A DNA stretch of 64,000 nt from positions 647,708 through 711,707 of the forward strand of contig CACRXP010000038.1 in NCBI GenBank assembly GCA_902702965.1, in the 5' to 3' direction. The position numbers and the translations under genes are program-made. The notes under the pieces were generated by a model that saw only the letters and a list, made by a program, of their open reading frames with translations, was not told where the DNA came from and did not search any database. Shown piece by piece: positions 12,291 through 24,197 of the stretch. The DNA comes from Spirometra erinaceieuropaei (lineage: Eukaryota > Platyhelminthes > Cestoda > Diphyllobothriidea > Diphyllobothriidae). Numbering within the stretch: the stretch's first letter is position 1; the number at the start of each line of letters is the position of its first letter.

Positions 12291-13379
12291 TTTCAGTCAT
12301 TGCGATACAGCATATTAGCATTAACTTTGGCTTTCAAAACTCCTTCAGGAGACTTTGCATGCAGTGACAGTTGAGCGTTTTGCAGATCATCCTGATTGGT
12401 AGCTGACTGACAGCTTTTCGCCCACATTTAAGCTCCAGTTGGTCATATTTATGTTTGGAACCCCGACTGCGCGGGTCTTTGTTGAATGTGCTTGATGGCG
12501 AAACTTACGAAAACAGTGATGTTGAACTCGGGCATTACCTTCTCTTATGTGATTGGCTTAAAAATTATAAAAATTGGACTCTACAGTAAGAGGTTTTTTG
12601 TCAAAAAATTACCTACTGGGTTCAAAACGACAGTACTAAACAACTATGCAGGTGGAGGTGTAAATTTGTCCGTTCACGTGATATTTGGTCTATCAGTAAA
12701 ATGTGGGGTTTTATTTTCAAAGCCTGCGTTAGAAGTCCTCAGAGTTTGACAAAAGTTTACGACTATCAGGGAAGGGTAGCTTTTTCTTAACCTGCCAGCT
12801 GTATCCTATGAAGAAAATGTTTTGAAGTATATATTGAATTGGGAATCACATGTCCAATCCCCAATCAAACTAATGGACCTTGCAAAGCGTAAATAGCAAG
12901 CATCATCACTAGGGTTCATCGATCGAAAATCCGAATTATTGGTTTTTGCGCCGAAAACGTTTGCTCATTTAAAATTGATTTTTTTCTACCACAATGGAAT
13001 CCAATTTTTACATTTGCTGCACACAATTTTTATCCGAAAAGCACAACCTTTTTTGCGATGCCTGAATTAATTATGTTTTTTAAGCGCCCGAAGTTACCTT
13101 CGGAGTCGACTTCTCGAGTTATCGCACAGACTGAACATCTGATTAAGAAAACGTCGTGTGTTTCTTTCAGTTTGCGTTAGCTTGCAAGCTAACCATCATG
13201 TTAACTGCATATAAATCAAAAAAGGGTCTGAAAAGCCGAAACTTCCTCTGTATGTCTTAAATACGACATCGAAAATTTATAATTTTCATCTTCAATCGTT
13301 CGCTTTTTATACAGCCTAAAATAAATATTGTCCACTCTTTACTTATCTAATCCGATGTGAAAAATTTCTCGGTCATGGT

Positions 13380-13750
13380 ATGATAAGGAACCATGAAATG
13401 TAAGACAAGGGTTTGTTTCTAACCAACGCTCTAATTACCTTAACTATGATGCCTTGACTGGGGGTTATGATATTTTTTTACACTTTGTCCAAGTTAATGC
13501 CCGGCTTTCTGCTTCTCATGGAATCATCCAATCACCAGAAGTAAAACACCTGACTCGGCAGGAGTTCTAAAACAATGTATTTAGAACTCCAAATATGAAA
13601 ATTTAACTCAACTCATAGGCGTGTTGTTAGATTCGTAAAAAATACACATGACTCCCTTACAAAAAAACTATGCAGCACAGGTTGAGATTTAAACCCATGA
13701 AACAAATGCAAGACTTTCCCGTCAATGTCAAGTTAACTAGGTATTTGTGC
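13380..13750 (-). mobile_element. tRNA-derived SINE, degraded dimer
   Basis: On the minus strand two degenerate tRNA-like heads are visible. One covers about 13380-13455 (complement of CCAACGCTCTAATTACC, the A-box side). The other is at about 13665-13750 (complement of GAGATTTAAACCC, a T-loop-like B box). The DNA between them resembles the body at 5976-6060. Same family as the SINE at 5867-6210, but more diverged. Confidence 0.5.
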
Positions 13751-13893
13751 CTTTTGTTTTTTAGATTATGGAGCGGTGTCGTAGTAGGGGATAATGAATT
13801 TAACTAACAAGCAACTTTAGACTATCTTTGAAATTCTAACTGAAATGTAAACCCCCAAAGTCTTTCTAGCAAGTATTGTTGACATATTAGGTA

Positions 13894-14420
13894 TACATTA
13901 CGTGGGCTAACTCATGAAATGTCAATCGAAATTCTGAAATGCGTTTTCGTTTCGAAAAGATTAATTAAGTAGAGTTGTTATAGCAATCAGCATCCAGCGC
14001 AATGCTATAACAATTCAGTTACGTCAAGATGCCGGATTTCGAACGGGGTCCTTCACAGCTGTGTGCAAAAACAACGTTTTGCAAAATATGACAACCGAAA
14101 TAGCATGCATTTGTCTCATTGAATTTTGATCCCCTTAAGAATTCAATTATATTTCATGGACAACTTGCCGAAGAGTATTTATTGTTCGCTCGTTCGATAG
14201 AAAATTACGTTTTTCCACAATGTTATACGCGACGGAACGGTATAATTCGGTTTTAAAAAGTTTTCAATTGTATGACTATTTGTGATCGCAAAATGGCTGT
14301 TCATGTCTCTGCGTTTAGCAATGTCGACCGTAAAGCTAACAATATGGCTCAAATCCTCTGGCAAGTTTTATGGACCCCATATGGTCTCCTCTTAATATCG
14401 CAAAGAAATATGTGCCCACA
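13894..14420 (+). repeat. Foldback element, left arm and inverted centre
   Basis: It starts TACATTACGTGGGCTAACTC and follows the left-arm order of the full copy at 24198: CGAAATTCTGAAATGCGTTT, AATTATATTTCATGGA, then a GTTCGCTCGTTCGATAGAAA-type block. Near 14335-14400 the central block appears in reverse complement relative to the 24-kb copy (GACCCCATATGGTCTCCTCT), so the centre itself can invert. The right arm is missing. Confidence 0.8.
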
Positions 14421-16679
14421 TATTCCACTGTACTTCCGTATTAAATAGATATTGAACTAGAGAGGTTTATCAAGTAAAACTTTTCGTAATTAGAAAATGA
14501 TTTTTTTCGTTCACGCAAATCAGACACGGCCGTATGTGAATAGGAAGGTTTGGGGTAAAGAAACCGGACCGTTTGTCAGTTTTCAAAAGTTATATTTGCA
14601 GGTATATTTGTTTTTTACTTTGAAGCGCAGTGCAAGGGCCTACAGGCAACCCCTGCCGACGTTTTCCTGCCCTTGCTCATAGTCACATACTTTCCGTAAC
14701 GTGATCCTCACAAACTGTTAATGCTAATATCTTCGCATATTGTAAGTATGTTTCCTATGATGTGGTTTTCAAACATGCATAATTTAGAAACAGGCAGTAC
14801 ATGAGATTACAATTTCTAACAATTTCTCCCTAGTTGTACGACCATTTAGTTGTGCATTTATGGTCATAGAACGGAACCCTAAGATAACCTCGTATACGAA
14901 AAAAGGACTTAATATATAAACACACATGGGTTCTTTCGTTTCTGGCAGTAAAATTATACTTCTTATTCGGGAAAATGAAAGGGCTGATCAAACGTCCTAA
15001 TTTTTATCTTGAGTTTACTTTGGGAAGTTAAAGTACGCAGATATTCGTTAGTGAACTACCTAATCAAAAGGCTTTCTAAAGGAGCAGTTTAATAAAAAAT
15101 GTAACCGAATTAATTTATGGAGTATCCATTGCCGGCTGCCATTGTTTATTTTTGGAGATGAGACATTATATTTGCATGCGTTTGTAAATATGACACAAAA
15201 TTGCATTATCATAAGGAAGGATGCGATAGTATTTTATTCGTAAAAAATACTTCCAAATATTATTTTGCTTGTTTTAAAAGACACATGGCAGTGATTGTAA
15301 CTTTTTGAGTAATCAACTGAAAACAATGAGAATCTTAAAATTTTCCTCAAAATATAATGGGTATCTGAGACCTAACTTAGGCCAGCATGAGAAAAATGTG
15401 TCAAGAAATTTGACAAAACGAATGGTCTCCTAATATATACAGCATTGCATGCTTGTAATTACAACTACCGATTCTTTTCAGATTTCTTTGTCACTGCCCG
15501 GCCTGTCAACATGGGAAATGATAAAAGCATTTGCTCCATTGACGTCTCTATCAATGAGATTAGGTGAACTCCCGTTTTCCATTGTCGACCGTATCTCAAA
15601 CAATGCATAACTAAAAATACAGCTTTTTCTGTTGAAACAGTTTTTAAATTTGTATTCGCAAATCGGGAGCTGTTTGCTAACAATTCTGCTGGACATTGCA
15701 CTAATTTTTAAGGAATATTTAAGTGCAACCATCCACAAAGTACCGTTTTTAACGTAACGTGTCTGATTTATTTATTTAGTTTTGCATGGTAATGCCTTCT
15801 TTTCCGCTCGACCGTAGGTCAGTTATTTACAATGCTTCTTGACATTTTCCGAATTTCTGTTTTTTTACATTACTGTTTTAGAACCACTGCACGTTGTCTT
15901 TATCATTTTTTTAATGCTTTCAAATCCGCCGGTGGCGTTCATTGTTAATATATTGCTTTGAAAAATTCAGTTCTGCGACATAATTAGCAATGTTTCATAA
16001 ATTTGGCACATTTAATAAAAAAAGCAAACCTGCCAAGTATAAAGAGTCAATGGTCGACCTCAAGAAGTGTTAAAGGAAATTCTGAGGAGCGTTGTTGATG
16101 AGGGAGCATTGCTTAAGTTGTGCTCTAACAGTGATTATCTCACCATGCATTTCGTTGCCAACACTAGTACTGTTGGCTTTTAACGGGACTTCCTATCAAG
16201 TATCTGTAAACATGGTACTTGGTAAGTGATTTCTATGGAGATAGTTTGCATATTCTCCGTCGATTCGATACCTGTACGAAATTCAGGTAGATTTTATGAA
16301 TAACTGTCTACAAATATTATTGATCGTACTTGTTCAGCAAATCGTCTCTACCTCAAAGTTAATACTCGAAGAAAGGTTGTGGTTTAGGATAATAAACGCT
16401 TTTTAATTCTCGACTAATTCTGAACCAAAATTGCAGTTGCGCTTTTGTTCGCGGTTCTCAGCCCACAATGTGTCACATAATAAGCAATCCTACCGTCTCA
16501 CTTAAGTAATCACTCATACTCAGAAACGTGTTTCAGAATCTCGGTTAAAATCTTGTGAGACCAGCATAAAATCATGCATATATATATATTTGAAGATACA
16601 TAAATCAGAGGAGAAACGACAGATTCTGGGAGTTAAATTGGTGCAGAACGTTTTTGGGCTTGTTTGCTTTCGTCCAACC

Positions 16680-17245
16680 AACCATAACCCTGACTGCTAG
16701 CTGGGAACGGGAACATAAGCGTGCGTTCATACACCTGGCATAGCTGGCCTACCACTGGGGTCGCCTGGCTGTGAGCCCCATCTGTCTCAACCCGTATACA
16801 TGAGCATCAGTTAGCGGTGAAGAGACGCGACCATCTATCCCAGGTGGCCATACACACACTAGACACTGGGCATAAATTCGCACGGGAAAACACTCGCATT
16901 GTTGCCGCCTGCCAAACAAGGAAAGGCCGCGAATTCCTGGAGGCAATGCACTCAGATGAGGCATGCATCAACCGGCATATCGATATAGATGCCACATACA
17001 AAATCATTAAGGACAGATTCAAACTGAATCAGCCAATCCCGAGATGAGAATCTTAACCAATCATGGATTCCTTTTGCCAGACTCAGTCTATAAGTTAATT
17101 GTCTTTGCACACCCGTTGTCTGAAGACGAGCTTGGTAACCAGTCTCGAAAATTCACAATAAAATTTTGCTGTTCCTCAATCAACTTCACCTTTCTAATTA
17201 TATTTCTTGGGATGCCTGTTTTTCAATTTATATATATATATGTAT
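16680..17245 (+). pseudogene. Penelope-like 3' relic: GIY-YIG endonuclease only
   Basis: A 77-codon frame (16817-17047) keeps the back half of a GIY-YIG nuclease domain of the Penelope-like type: EHQ..VKRRDHLSQ, HTLDTGHKF, ENTRIVAAC, GREFLEAMHSDEACINRHID. It is about 92% identical at the DNA level to the copy at 47203-47436 over the core. The N-terminal GIY/YIG strand upstream (16740-16816) is too diverged to read. There is no RT. The 3' flank carries the motif CTGAAGACGAG...TCTCGAAA (17120-17150) and ends at a TA run near 17228. The reverse complement of 17150-17240 matches the left end of the 47-kb element. Whether the frame is still expressed cannot be told. Confidence 0.75.
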
Positions 17246-17306
17246 ATTATGGCAGATGGGCCCATCCGTCATAATTGATACTCCCGATCACAACCGACAG
17301 GACAAC

Positions 17307-17495
17307 GGGCCCGTGGCTCTATGGTAGAGCGTCAAACTCCATGACCAAAGATCCCGGGTTCGAATCTCGAGTGATCCACACTTGGGGTTGGGTATGACTG
17401 TCTGATGATGGCTAATAAGTCAGAAATAGCCATTTTGGTCTCCCTTGTCTCTGTCGGTATCACCATATCTACATATATACATATATATATATGTG
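17307..17495 (+). mobile_element. tRNA-derived SINE (tRNA-Trp-like head) with TA-rich tail
   Basis: 17307-17378 reads as a tRNA-like head: D arm GCTC-TATGGTA-GAGC, an ACTCCA anticodon-loop string like that of tRNA-Trp(CCA), and a B box GGTTCGAATC. The acceptor and anticodon stems are broken, so it is not a tRNA gene. A roughly 80-base body follows, containing CTGATGATGGC and GTCAGAAAT, then a TA/CA simple-sequence tail (17466-17493). This head-body-tail order is typical of SINEs. It is a different family from the SINEs at 5.9, 39 and 62 kb. Confidence 0.75.
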
Positions 17496-19594
17496 CATAC
17501 CGGTGTCAATTCGAATCAAAACTCATGGCGAAGTTTCTGGTTACGAAAGTTAGATGCACATAGCAGACTTTCGTGAAACGTTGCGGCAAATTTATGTCAT
17601 ATTACAAAGACTTAAGTGAACCATGGTAGTTCAATTTTGAAAGATACTAAGGCATTATAAAAAAGGCAATCTTAGAATAACTGTATAAGTGGGGAAATGT
17701 ATCGGTACATTGGCTCTTAATCATAAATTTACATTTTTTCTGGATGATATGTTTAAAGGTTAAAATCTCAAATTTACTGACAACAGTTCACAGCCAGTGT
17801 TAAATATTTATAATTCTTGAAAATTTGCATTACAAGATCCACTTAACCGGAGAATGCTCTGATAGCTGATATGGGCGTGTCAGTAACATATTCCGATTGT
17901 TGAATGATGCCTGTTATGGAGTCGCATTTAAACGCCTAAAATCGAATTTTCCATAAGGGACCCAAGAATCTGTTAGGATCTGTACATGTGAATCACATGT
18001 GACTCGTAATCTCTATAATCGCTTTCAGACTTTCAAATAACTTAAACCATTTATTAAAATATGTTGCAGGACGTCTGAAGCAATGAGAGAAGCCGTTTTA
18101 GCAAAATGTATTGAATGCTTTTTGTCTTTTTTTCTACACTGCGGCGACAGTATTAGTCGCATCGGAAAATCTGTTCAAGAATGAAAAGAATGGAAACAGT
18201 GAGCTATTCGCTGCAGCTTTGTGGCATTCATAATCGAAACTAATGCAAATGGAACGTGACACGCAGCGGTTGTCACTCAGTACATTAATCAGCGTCCGGC
18301 GTTGCATGTTCGTAGGCATTGACGCAGGATAAGTGAGCCATACAGGTTTCGAGCAGCTGGTTGCGTGTATTGCAGTCTGTCCGAGGGAATTCATGGAAAG
18401 TGGGAGGAATGATCTACTTTAAGATTGTAAATTTCAGCTTGTGAGAACGCGCCTGAGGGTCGCACATGTGCATTGCATGCAGGTAGGTTTTCGTTTGGTT
18501 TAGTCTAGTGTGAAAACAGCCATTCCATGAGAAGCAGGAACGACATCTGAATAGATTTCGTGTTTTTTTGAGATTTTTCAGCAAAACTGCTCGGAGTAGA
18601 GTGGAAACTCCTCCAGTAGTTCCGAAAGCGTATGTTTACGTACATCCACATCGTTCCTGAAGTACCATAAATTATGCACCACCCTATCTGAAGCAAGACG
18701 GAGGTCATACCCAAGCAACCACCAGCCTGGCAGAAGTCACCTGAACCATAATAACAGAAGGGCAACGATCAATGGCAGCATATTAATATAAAATGTTTTG
18801 GGGGGCTTTATACATTCATCCAGCTAAACAGAGCCTTTGTCATCATCTAGGACCCCAGATACAAAGCATGCGCATGCAATTGGCGCAGGTGGTCCACAGA
18901 CAGAGTCTGTGCAGTTTCTCGATATGCATTTCATAAGTGCCTTGTGTCTGCTGCCGCAGATTGAAGTACATGGTAACATGTATTCGGCGGTGTGCTTCCG
19001 AGCATTCTAATAGGCACCGTCAGTAGTTCATCAGCATCGTGTGCATGTTCATGACCGTTGCCGGTAATTAGAATTCTACTCAACTGAATTAATGTAAAAT
19101 AGGTCCCAAACGCAGCTCGATATCAATCTACGCCTATTTTCTGTCTTTTTTTGCTTGATTTATATATACGCATTGGTTGGTGAGATTTAAAATTTGTGTT
19201 ACATGTAAAAAGAACTTGACTCGTTTTTTGGGGTATTTTAAGTCCTCTGTCGCAAATGAAAAATCTCGAGATTTCTAGGACACCTGGACCGTGAGGGTTC
19301 TGTCATATTTAATTACGCGTTTCATCAAGACTCGTTTAGCCATTGAAATCATACTTATCTACAAGTAATTTTTTTTGAAATTAGCAGTACCTGGGTCGCA
19401 CGTACTCACGCAGGGGAATGAGTTGTTGCCACCATTACCAACTGTCGTACCCGTCTGTCTGGGTTCCTCACATAACTTACCTGTTGTTGTTCATATGCCG
19501 TCTGAGTTGAAATTCCTGATCGCCCTTGCTCTTCATAGTAGCCCATCATAGACATTTGCGCGTGACTAACCACACGAGCCAAACGGGAACTTTA

Positions 19595-19790
19595 TTCAAT
19601 CACGAATCCGATCTTCTCTCTCGCCCCCCGACTTATGCACAAATTGCTTTACGGCGGAAACGGCAGGGAAGTCCGCCAACATGTCATCTTGACACTTAGC
19701 ACACTGTATCCCTTCTGCGCAGAAGACAGTCTCCTTCCTCTGCTGGTAATCCGTTTTCTTTGCGACCAGTAGCTGGCCTCGGGATCACGA
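19595..19790 (-). other. GC-rich minus-strand patch with short frame and AATAAA
   Basis: Reading the minus strand, a roughly 58-codon frame runs from about 19787 to a TGA near 19617. It includes LLVAKKTDYQQRKET and then VFCAEGIQCAKCQDDM, so it is cysteine-bearing and not low-complexity. The stop is followed within about 10 bases by AATAAA. It could be a terminal exon, or the R region of a decayed LTR. A second frame (19649-19939, 96 codons) overlaps it. I recognise no family. Confidence 0.25.
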
Positions 19791-20973
19791 ACATTGTGGT
19801 ACACCCATGACTTTGGTTGATGCGAACCTCCCCTGCGCACCCTAATTTTTCCACTGTTCCTATTCAGCTCGACGTAAAATTGGCACATCGAGTAGTAAGG
19901 TTGGCGTATTGTTAATCGGGGTCGGCAAAACACAGCCATCTAGCTATTTTCCGTTTAGCTATGTCAGGCTAACCGTTTGAACCATATGGGGCAGATATAA
20001 ACAACGTCATCAGTATTCATGTCAAAATGTTGTTTAAACATTCCCACAGAAGACATTGACGGTTTCAGAAGGCAAATTTTTTGAGAAAGGATGGGTTCAA
20101 TGCAGGTCCTAAGAATGATATACTATATGTTTTAAAGAAAAGAAAACGCGGAAAATAGGTCCATCCACACGCCCGCATCGGCAAATTAGACTTTTGACAT
20201 TGATATGCATTATCCTGAGATAATAGTACTAGTGATGAAGCGTTCTACACCACGGTATTTTAGATGCCTGTTGGTTCGGGCTTATTTAAGCACTACCTAG
20301 CTAATAATGCCTCCGTAAGAATCTACAACAGCCAACGTAAACGGGTGCTGGCCCCGCAAATCGGTTATTACTAATGATTTTACCGTAATGCCGAGTTAAA
20401 TTTGTCAGCAGACAGATCCGGTCAATTGTAATATAGGCGATCATAATTGAAGTCTAATGAAAGCAAAAATGTAGACAGCATTCTTGGAATTACTGGGCAT
20501 TACTTGAACAAAACGCTTCCCTTATCATGAGAAAGTTATGAATTGCAAGCAATAACGAGGTATCTCGCCGTAACGCTAATCAGAGATTGTGCATGAAACG
20601 GCGTTATCGCAAAATGTCCATCGACTTAGCAGTAGTATCTTGGTTAAGCTAGAATTACCCTCCCTTGATTCTCAGAGAATAAGACGTAAACGCAAAAAAA
20701 TTAAAGAATTCAGCGACTTTAGAAACTCCACCGCGTAACAAAATGGCTGTACCTTGAACCATCTTAGTAATTTGGTCAAATTACCATTTATTACTGGTTT
20801 TCAATTCCTCCAGAGATTAACTGCTAACTCGGAGTACGTCAGTAGATCAGTTTATGCCAGGGTTTATTGGCGCATACCGAAATTAGGTGTATCCATTTTT
20901 AAACCAAAGTCCATCAGCCGCAAGGGGATGACCACGTTATTTTTATTAACTACCGCAGGCAATTATTAATATA

Positions 20974-21046
20974 TTTTAGCGTAAGATACCATACTAGCTT
21001 TGAGGTAGTAGCTGTGCTGCTAGGTAGGTATCTTCTAACGCCAAAA
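20974..21046. other. 73-base imperfect hairpin (pre-miRNA-sized)
   Basis: The 5' arm TTTTAGCGTAAGATACC...CTAGC pairs with the 3' arm GCTAG...GGTATCTT-CTA-ACGCCAAAA. I count 4+4+8+5 base pairs with one mismatch, one 3-base bulge and one 3x3 internal loop. A 20-base terminal loop closes it. The size and geometry suit either a microRNA precursor or a tiny palindromic repeat. The DNA is symmetric enough that strand cannot be assigned. Confidence 0.45.
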
Positions 21047-22589
21047 TCATCCTTTATCGCAGTACTAAACCACCTGCACCTTTAGTGCCATTAATTAAAC
21101 TTTGACTGACGCACACGGAGAAACGTGGAAGTTTCGTTTTCGCGCAAAGATTAAATAAATGGTTGGTAAACTATAATAGGAGCGAATGGGCAGGTGGTTA
21201 CGCGGTTCCGAGGATTAAGCGGACACTTCTCAGGGACTCAAAGTCGTTCAGGCAGAACAACAACAAGATGCACTGGGGCATTTTAAAAAACCAAAGGACC
21301 GACCAAAGCTTCCAGTTTCCATAGATCTGTCACGGTACTCCAAATTAACTTGACGAAATATTTGCGATTTCTTTAAAATCTTTTCTAGAGGATTCACATA
21401 TTAAGGACGTTTGCGCAAGAGTATAATTAAATGAGCATTTTGTAAACATAAATATTCTTAGCTAAGTTTTCGGTGCAATATGATCGATGACACCTTAATA
21501 CCTTTTGAGACTCAAAGAGCATTATATTATGACGAAAATAAAAGCGAGGTTTTCATAAAAATAGGCTATTAAAACCGTTCTAATTGCATATAAATCAATA
21601 CCATGCTATATGAAAAACCAAAGATAAACTCTTTACATTAAGCTGGTTTTCAGAAGGCCGTATGAAAAAGCATTGCTCTTGTAGCAAGCGCGTTTTTTAA
21701 AAAAAATGGACGAACCACCAAAACCAATATCTGGGGCTCCCCATCCTTAAATCGCTACAGTGGTTACTGTCGATTGTTCCTATTTCTACAAGTTTTACTT
21801 TTTCTATGATTGCGGTTCACAAGCCGTTGTGTCAGACGCAAACTGTTTTTGCCTTATTTTAGAATTTTACTCAATTTGTTCGAACAAATGAAGTAATTGT
21901 TTTGAAATTTTAGTCCCCAAAGACGCATATACAATTGGTCCCGAAAGAAGTCACTCGCGGTCATTTTAGGAATCTATTTGCGCTCATGGAAAACAGCCTT
22001 CAAACATGCCTTGGAGAACCGTTCTGCGTTTTCGTAATGCTACCAGACAACGGTCAATGCTAGTCAGCTGAAGATGAAAAAAACTGAATATGGTGAAGTT
22101 TGAGTAAAAATCCATGAGTCGTTCACCGAGTGCGCCTTTAAACAAATTCCTACTCAATGCTGCATGCATTTCATTTTGGGGCAATCTAATGTAGACAAAT
22201 AACACTGGGGGCCATCATCAGGTCACGACTGTGTCACTGCTCTTTGCAGAAAAATGCGGTGGTGGCACTCTGTAGGTTGTACTGAAATGAACAGAGCTCA
22301 TTTGTATACCTTTGGCCGTTTTGGTCAAAAAAGGAAGTTCTGGACTGACTGGGGCCTCTGCAGGTTCCGATAGCACTACGTTTTTACCGAGTGACATCAT
22401 TTTTTAAGCATATTCAGCGCACATGCCTCTTGAGAAAAAAACGTTGATATGACGGTCGGATCGTCGATTGTGATGATGTCCTCCGTGTGCCCTGCGACAT
22501 GATTACGGAAAAGACGACGAATCGTTCGTGAATAATTCATGATAATAGTAGTCATTCTCTGCAGTAAACTCAATCGGTCCTTCTTTTTC

Positions 22590-23330
22590 CACTCTGGTCG
22601 GTGTCAAGACAGAGTAAAAAGACCTGAGGCAGGGGGCTGCCCGGAACCTGCTTGGATGGGAACGTCATTGAGGCCAAATTCACAAACAATCACTGCAGCC
22701 TGACTCCCCGTTTTGAGCAGAGAACAAAGTTCTTCCGCCTGCTGGCAGCCTTCTACAGTCAAGGCCCTAAGCGCAGCGTAATAGTCTTAAAAGCATCAGT
22801 TTGATTCCGGTATGCAAAGTGCGCTAAGGATCGAATTTATTCCCCCTCCCCTTTCTCTGCAGCAGCCAGTTATTCGTGCCGTTCAACAAGCTGATGCTGG
22901 GATAGGGAGAGGTGACTGACAGAGCTAAGGCGACCCCTCAGCGCGTCCTATTCAAATGACCTGCTCAATCACACAGCGCACCAGGGTTTTGCACAAATAC
23001 CGTTGATGTACTGTCATATAACAGTGTCATAGAACAGAATTCGCGTTGTCAGAATTTCGGAAACAAATAGGCGCTTTGGCAGCTTTTGTCAAACTAAACA
23101 GGCATCCCGAACGCAAGTATTCTGAGCAATGGCACAACGTTCTGACATCAAATCGGAGCAAATGTCAACGCTCAGCCCGTCACATTTCGAGGGCGGTCAC
23201 CAAAAGTCCAACTGTCATGACCATCTGGTGCAATAAATTACCCAGGGGACAGCTAAGCGCGCAGATTGCTTCCAAATGTGGGCAAAAAAATTACACGCGA
23301 GAAGTGACCAAAGTGAACGCACTGAGTTAG
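22590..23330. other. GC-richer patch, unrecognised
   Basis: Clearly higher GC than its flanks. Frames of 95 codons (23046-23330, plus) and shorter minus-strand frames occur, none with a domain I can name. It may be an old repeat or an exon-like relic. Confidence 0.25.
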
Positions 23331-23774
23331 TCTTATAAAAGCACCTCTTAGGGGAAATATCTACTGATGTAAGGATATCCACTGTCGTTACCACGAATGG
23401 GCGGGGCTAAAGACCGGGTAGGAAATAATTCAAAGAGGAGTTTTTGAGCTTTTCTGTCAACGGGGGGGGGAGCCGCAGCGTAAGCGTGCCCTGTGCATGA
23501 CATACATGGTCCGTGGATGGATTTTTATGCTTGTGGGTTATGTCTTAAAAACTTGCATGTAGATGGTAATACCTTATTCTCAGATGCTGCACAAAATTGC
23601 CCATCTTGCGTTTGCTAAGTCCTTGTAAAGTTTCATTTTTGGCGTTGAATGCTTATTCAAATAGAATTGCTGATAGTTTTGTCTTAATAAGGTCGGAAAA
23701 TATGCAGACATTCTGTTGAAAAAGACCGAAGTTCACAAACGAACACCCCTTTTAGCATTAAACTCGATGTTCCA

Positions 23775-24190
23775 TCTTACTCAATGTTAACCGAAGTCGT
23801 AAAATGCGTTTTCGAATGAAACAGATTACTTGGCTGGATTTGTAATATATATTTTCATGCGGCGTAATTCAAAGTTATTTCACTGACACCACGAGGTCGG
23901 TTTTAGAAAGATTTCCGTCGTTTGCAGTGTCTACAATTGTTAAAATGACAGCCTAAGTAGTGGAAATTTTTCTATAGATTACTGATGTTCTCCTAAACGC
24001 AGGGATATTTTATAGAAAACGCAATCCAATACACTCAATTTGTATTACTGTTGTTTTAAATTACTTCCGATTCAAAACATATAGTCGACAACACTGTATC
24101 TATGGGTTCAAAAGTTTTTTCATTTCTGAATGATTTTGGGCCTCATCTGCCGTCGCACACGTGTGTATATTTTGCAGTCTACAAGCTGTA
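23775..24190 (+). repeat. Older foldback left arm, probably split by the next copy
   Basis: ATGTTAACCGAAGTC and AAAATGCGTTTTCGA open a diverged left arm. Later arm blocks are still recognisable near 24120-24190 (GGCCTCATCTGCCGTCGCACA, CTACAAGCTGTA). A fresher full copy starts 8 bases further on, suggesting it inserted into this one. Confidence 0.6.
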
Positions 24191-24197
24191 GCATTTA

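Noticed and set aside
17307..17378. Possible tRNA-Trp gene
   Set aside because: Acceptor and anticodon stems are broken and a SINE body with TA tail follows directly.
18505..18765. 86-codon minus-strand frame with hydrophobic stretches as a receptor exon
   Set aside because: It lies between the TM5 and TM6 exons, where no transmembrane segment is missing, and has no receptor motif.
21000..21011. let-7-like string TGAGGTAGTAG
   Set aside because: It lies in the terminal loop of the 20974-21046 hairpin, not in the stem, and the bases after it do not follow let-7. A mature let-7 cannot be produced from this geometry.
22218..22640. Exon-like minus-strand frames in the receptor intron
   Set aside because: An acidic, tyrosine-rich 40-codon stretch near 22510-22640 and a 60-codon frame at 22218-22400 are in the same phase, but no convincing acceptor or donor was found. 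Receptor segments are not expected between TM5 and TM6.
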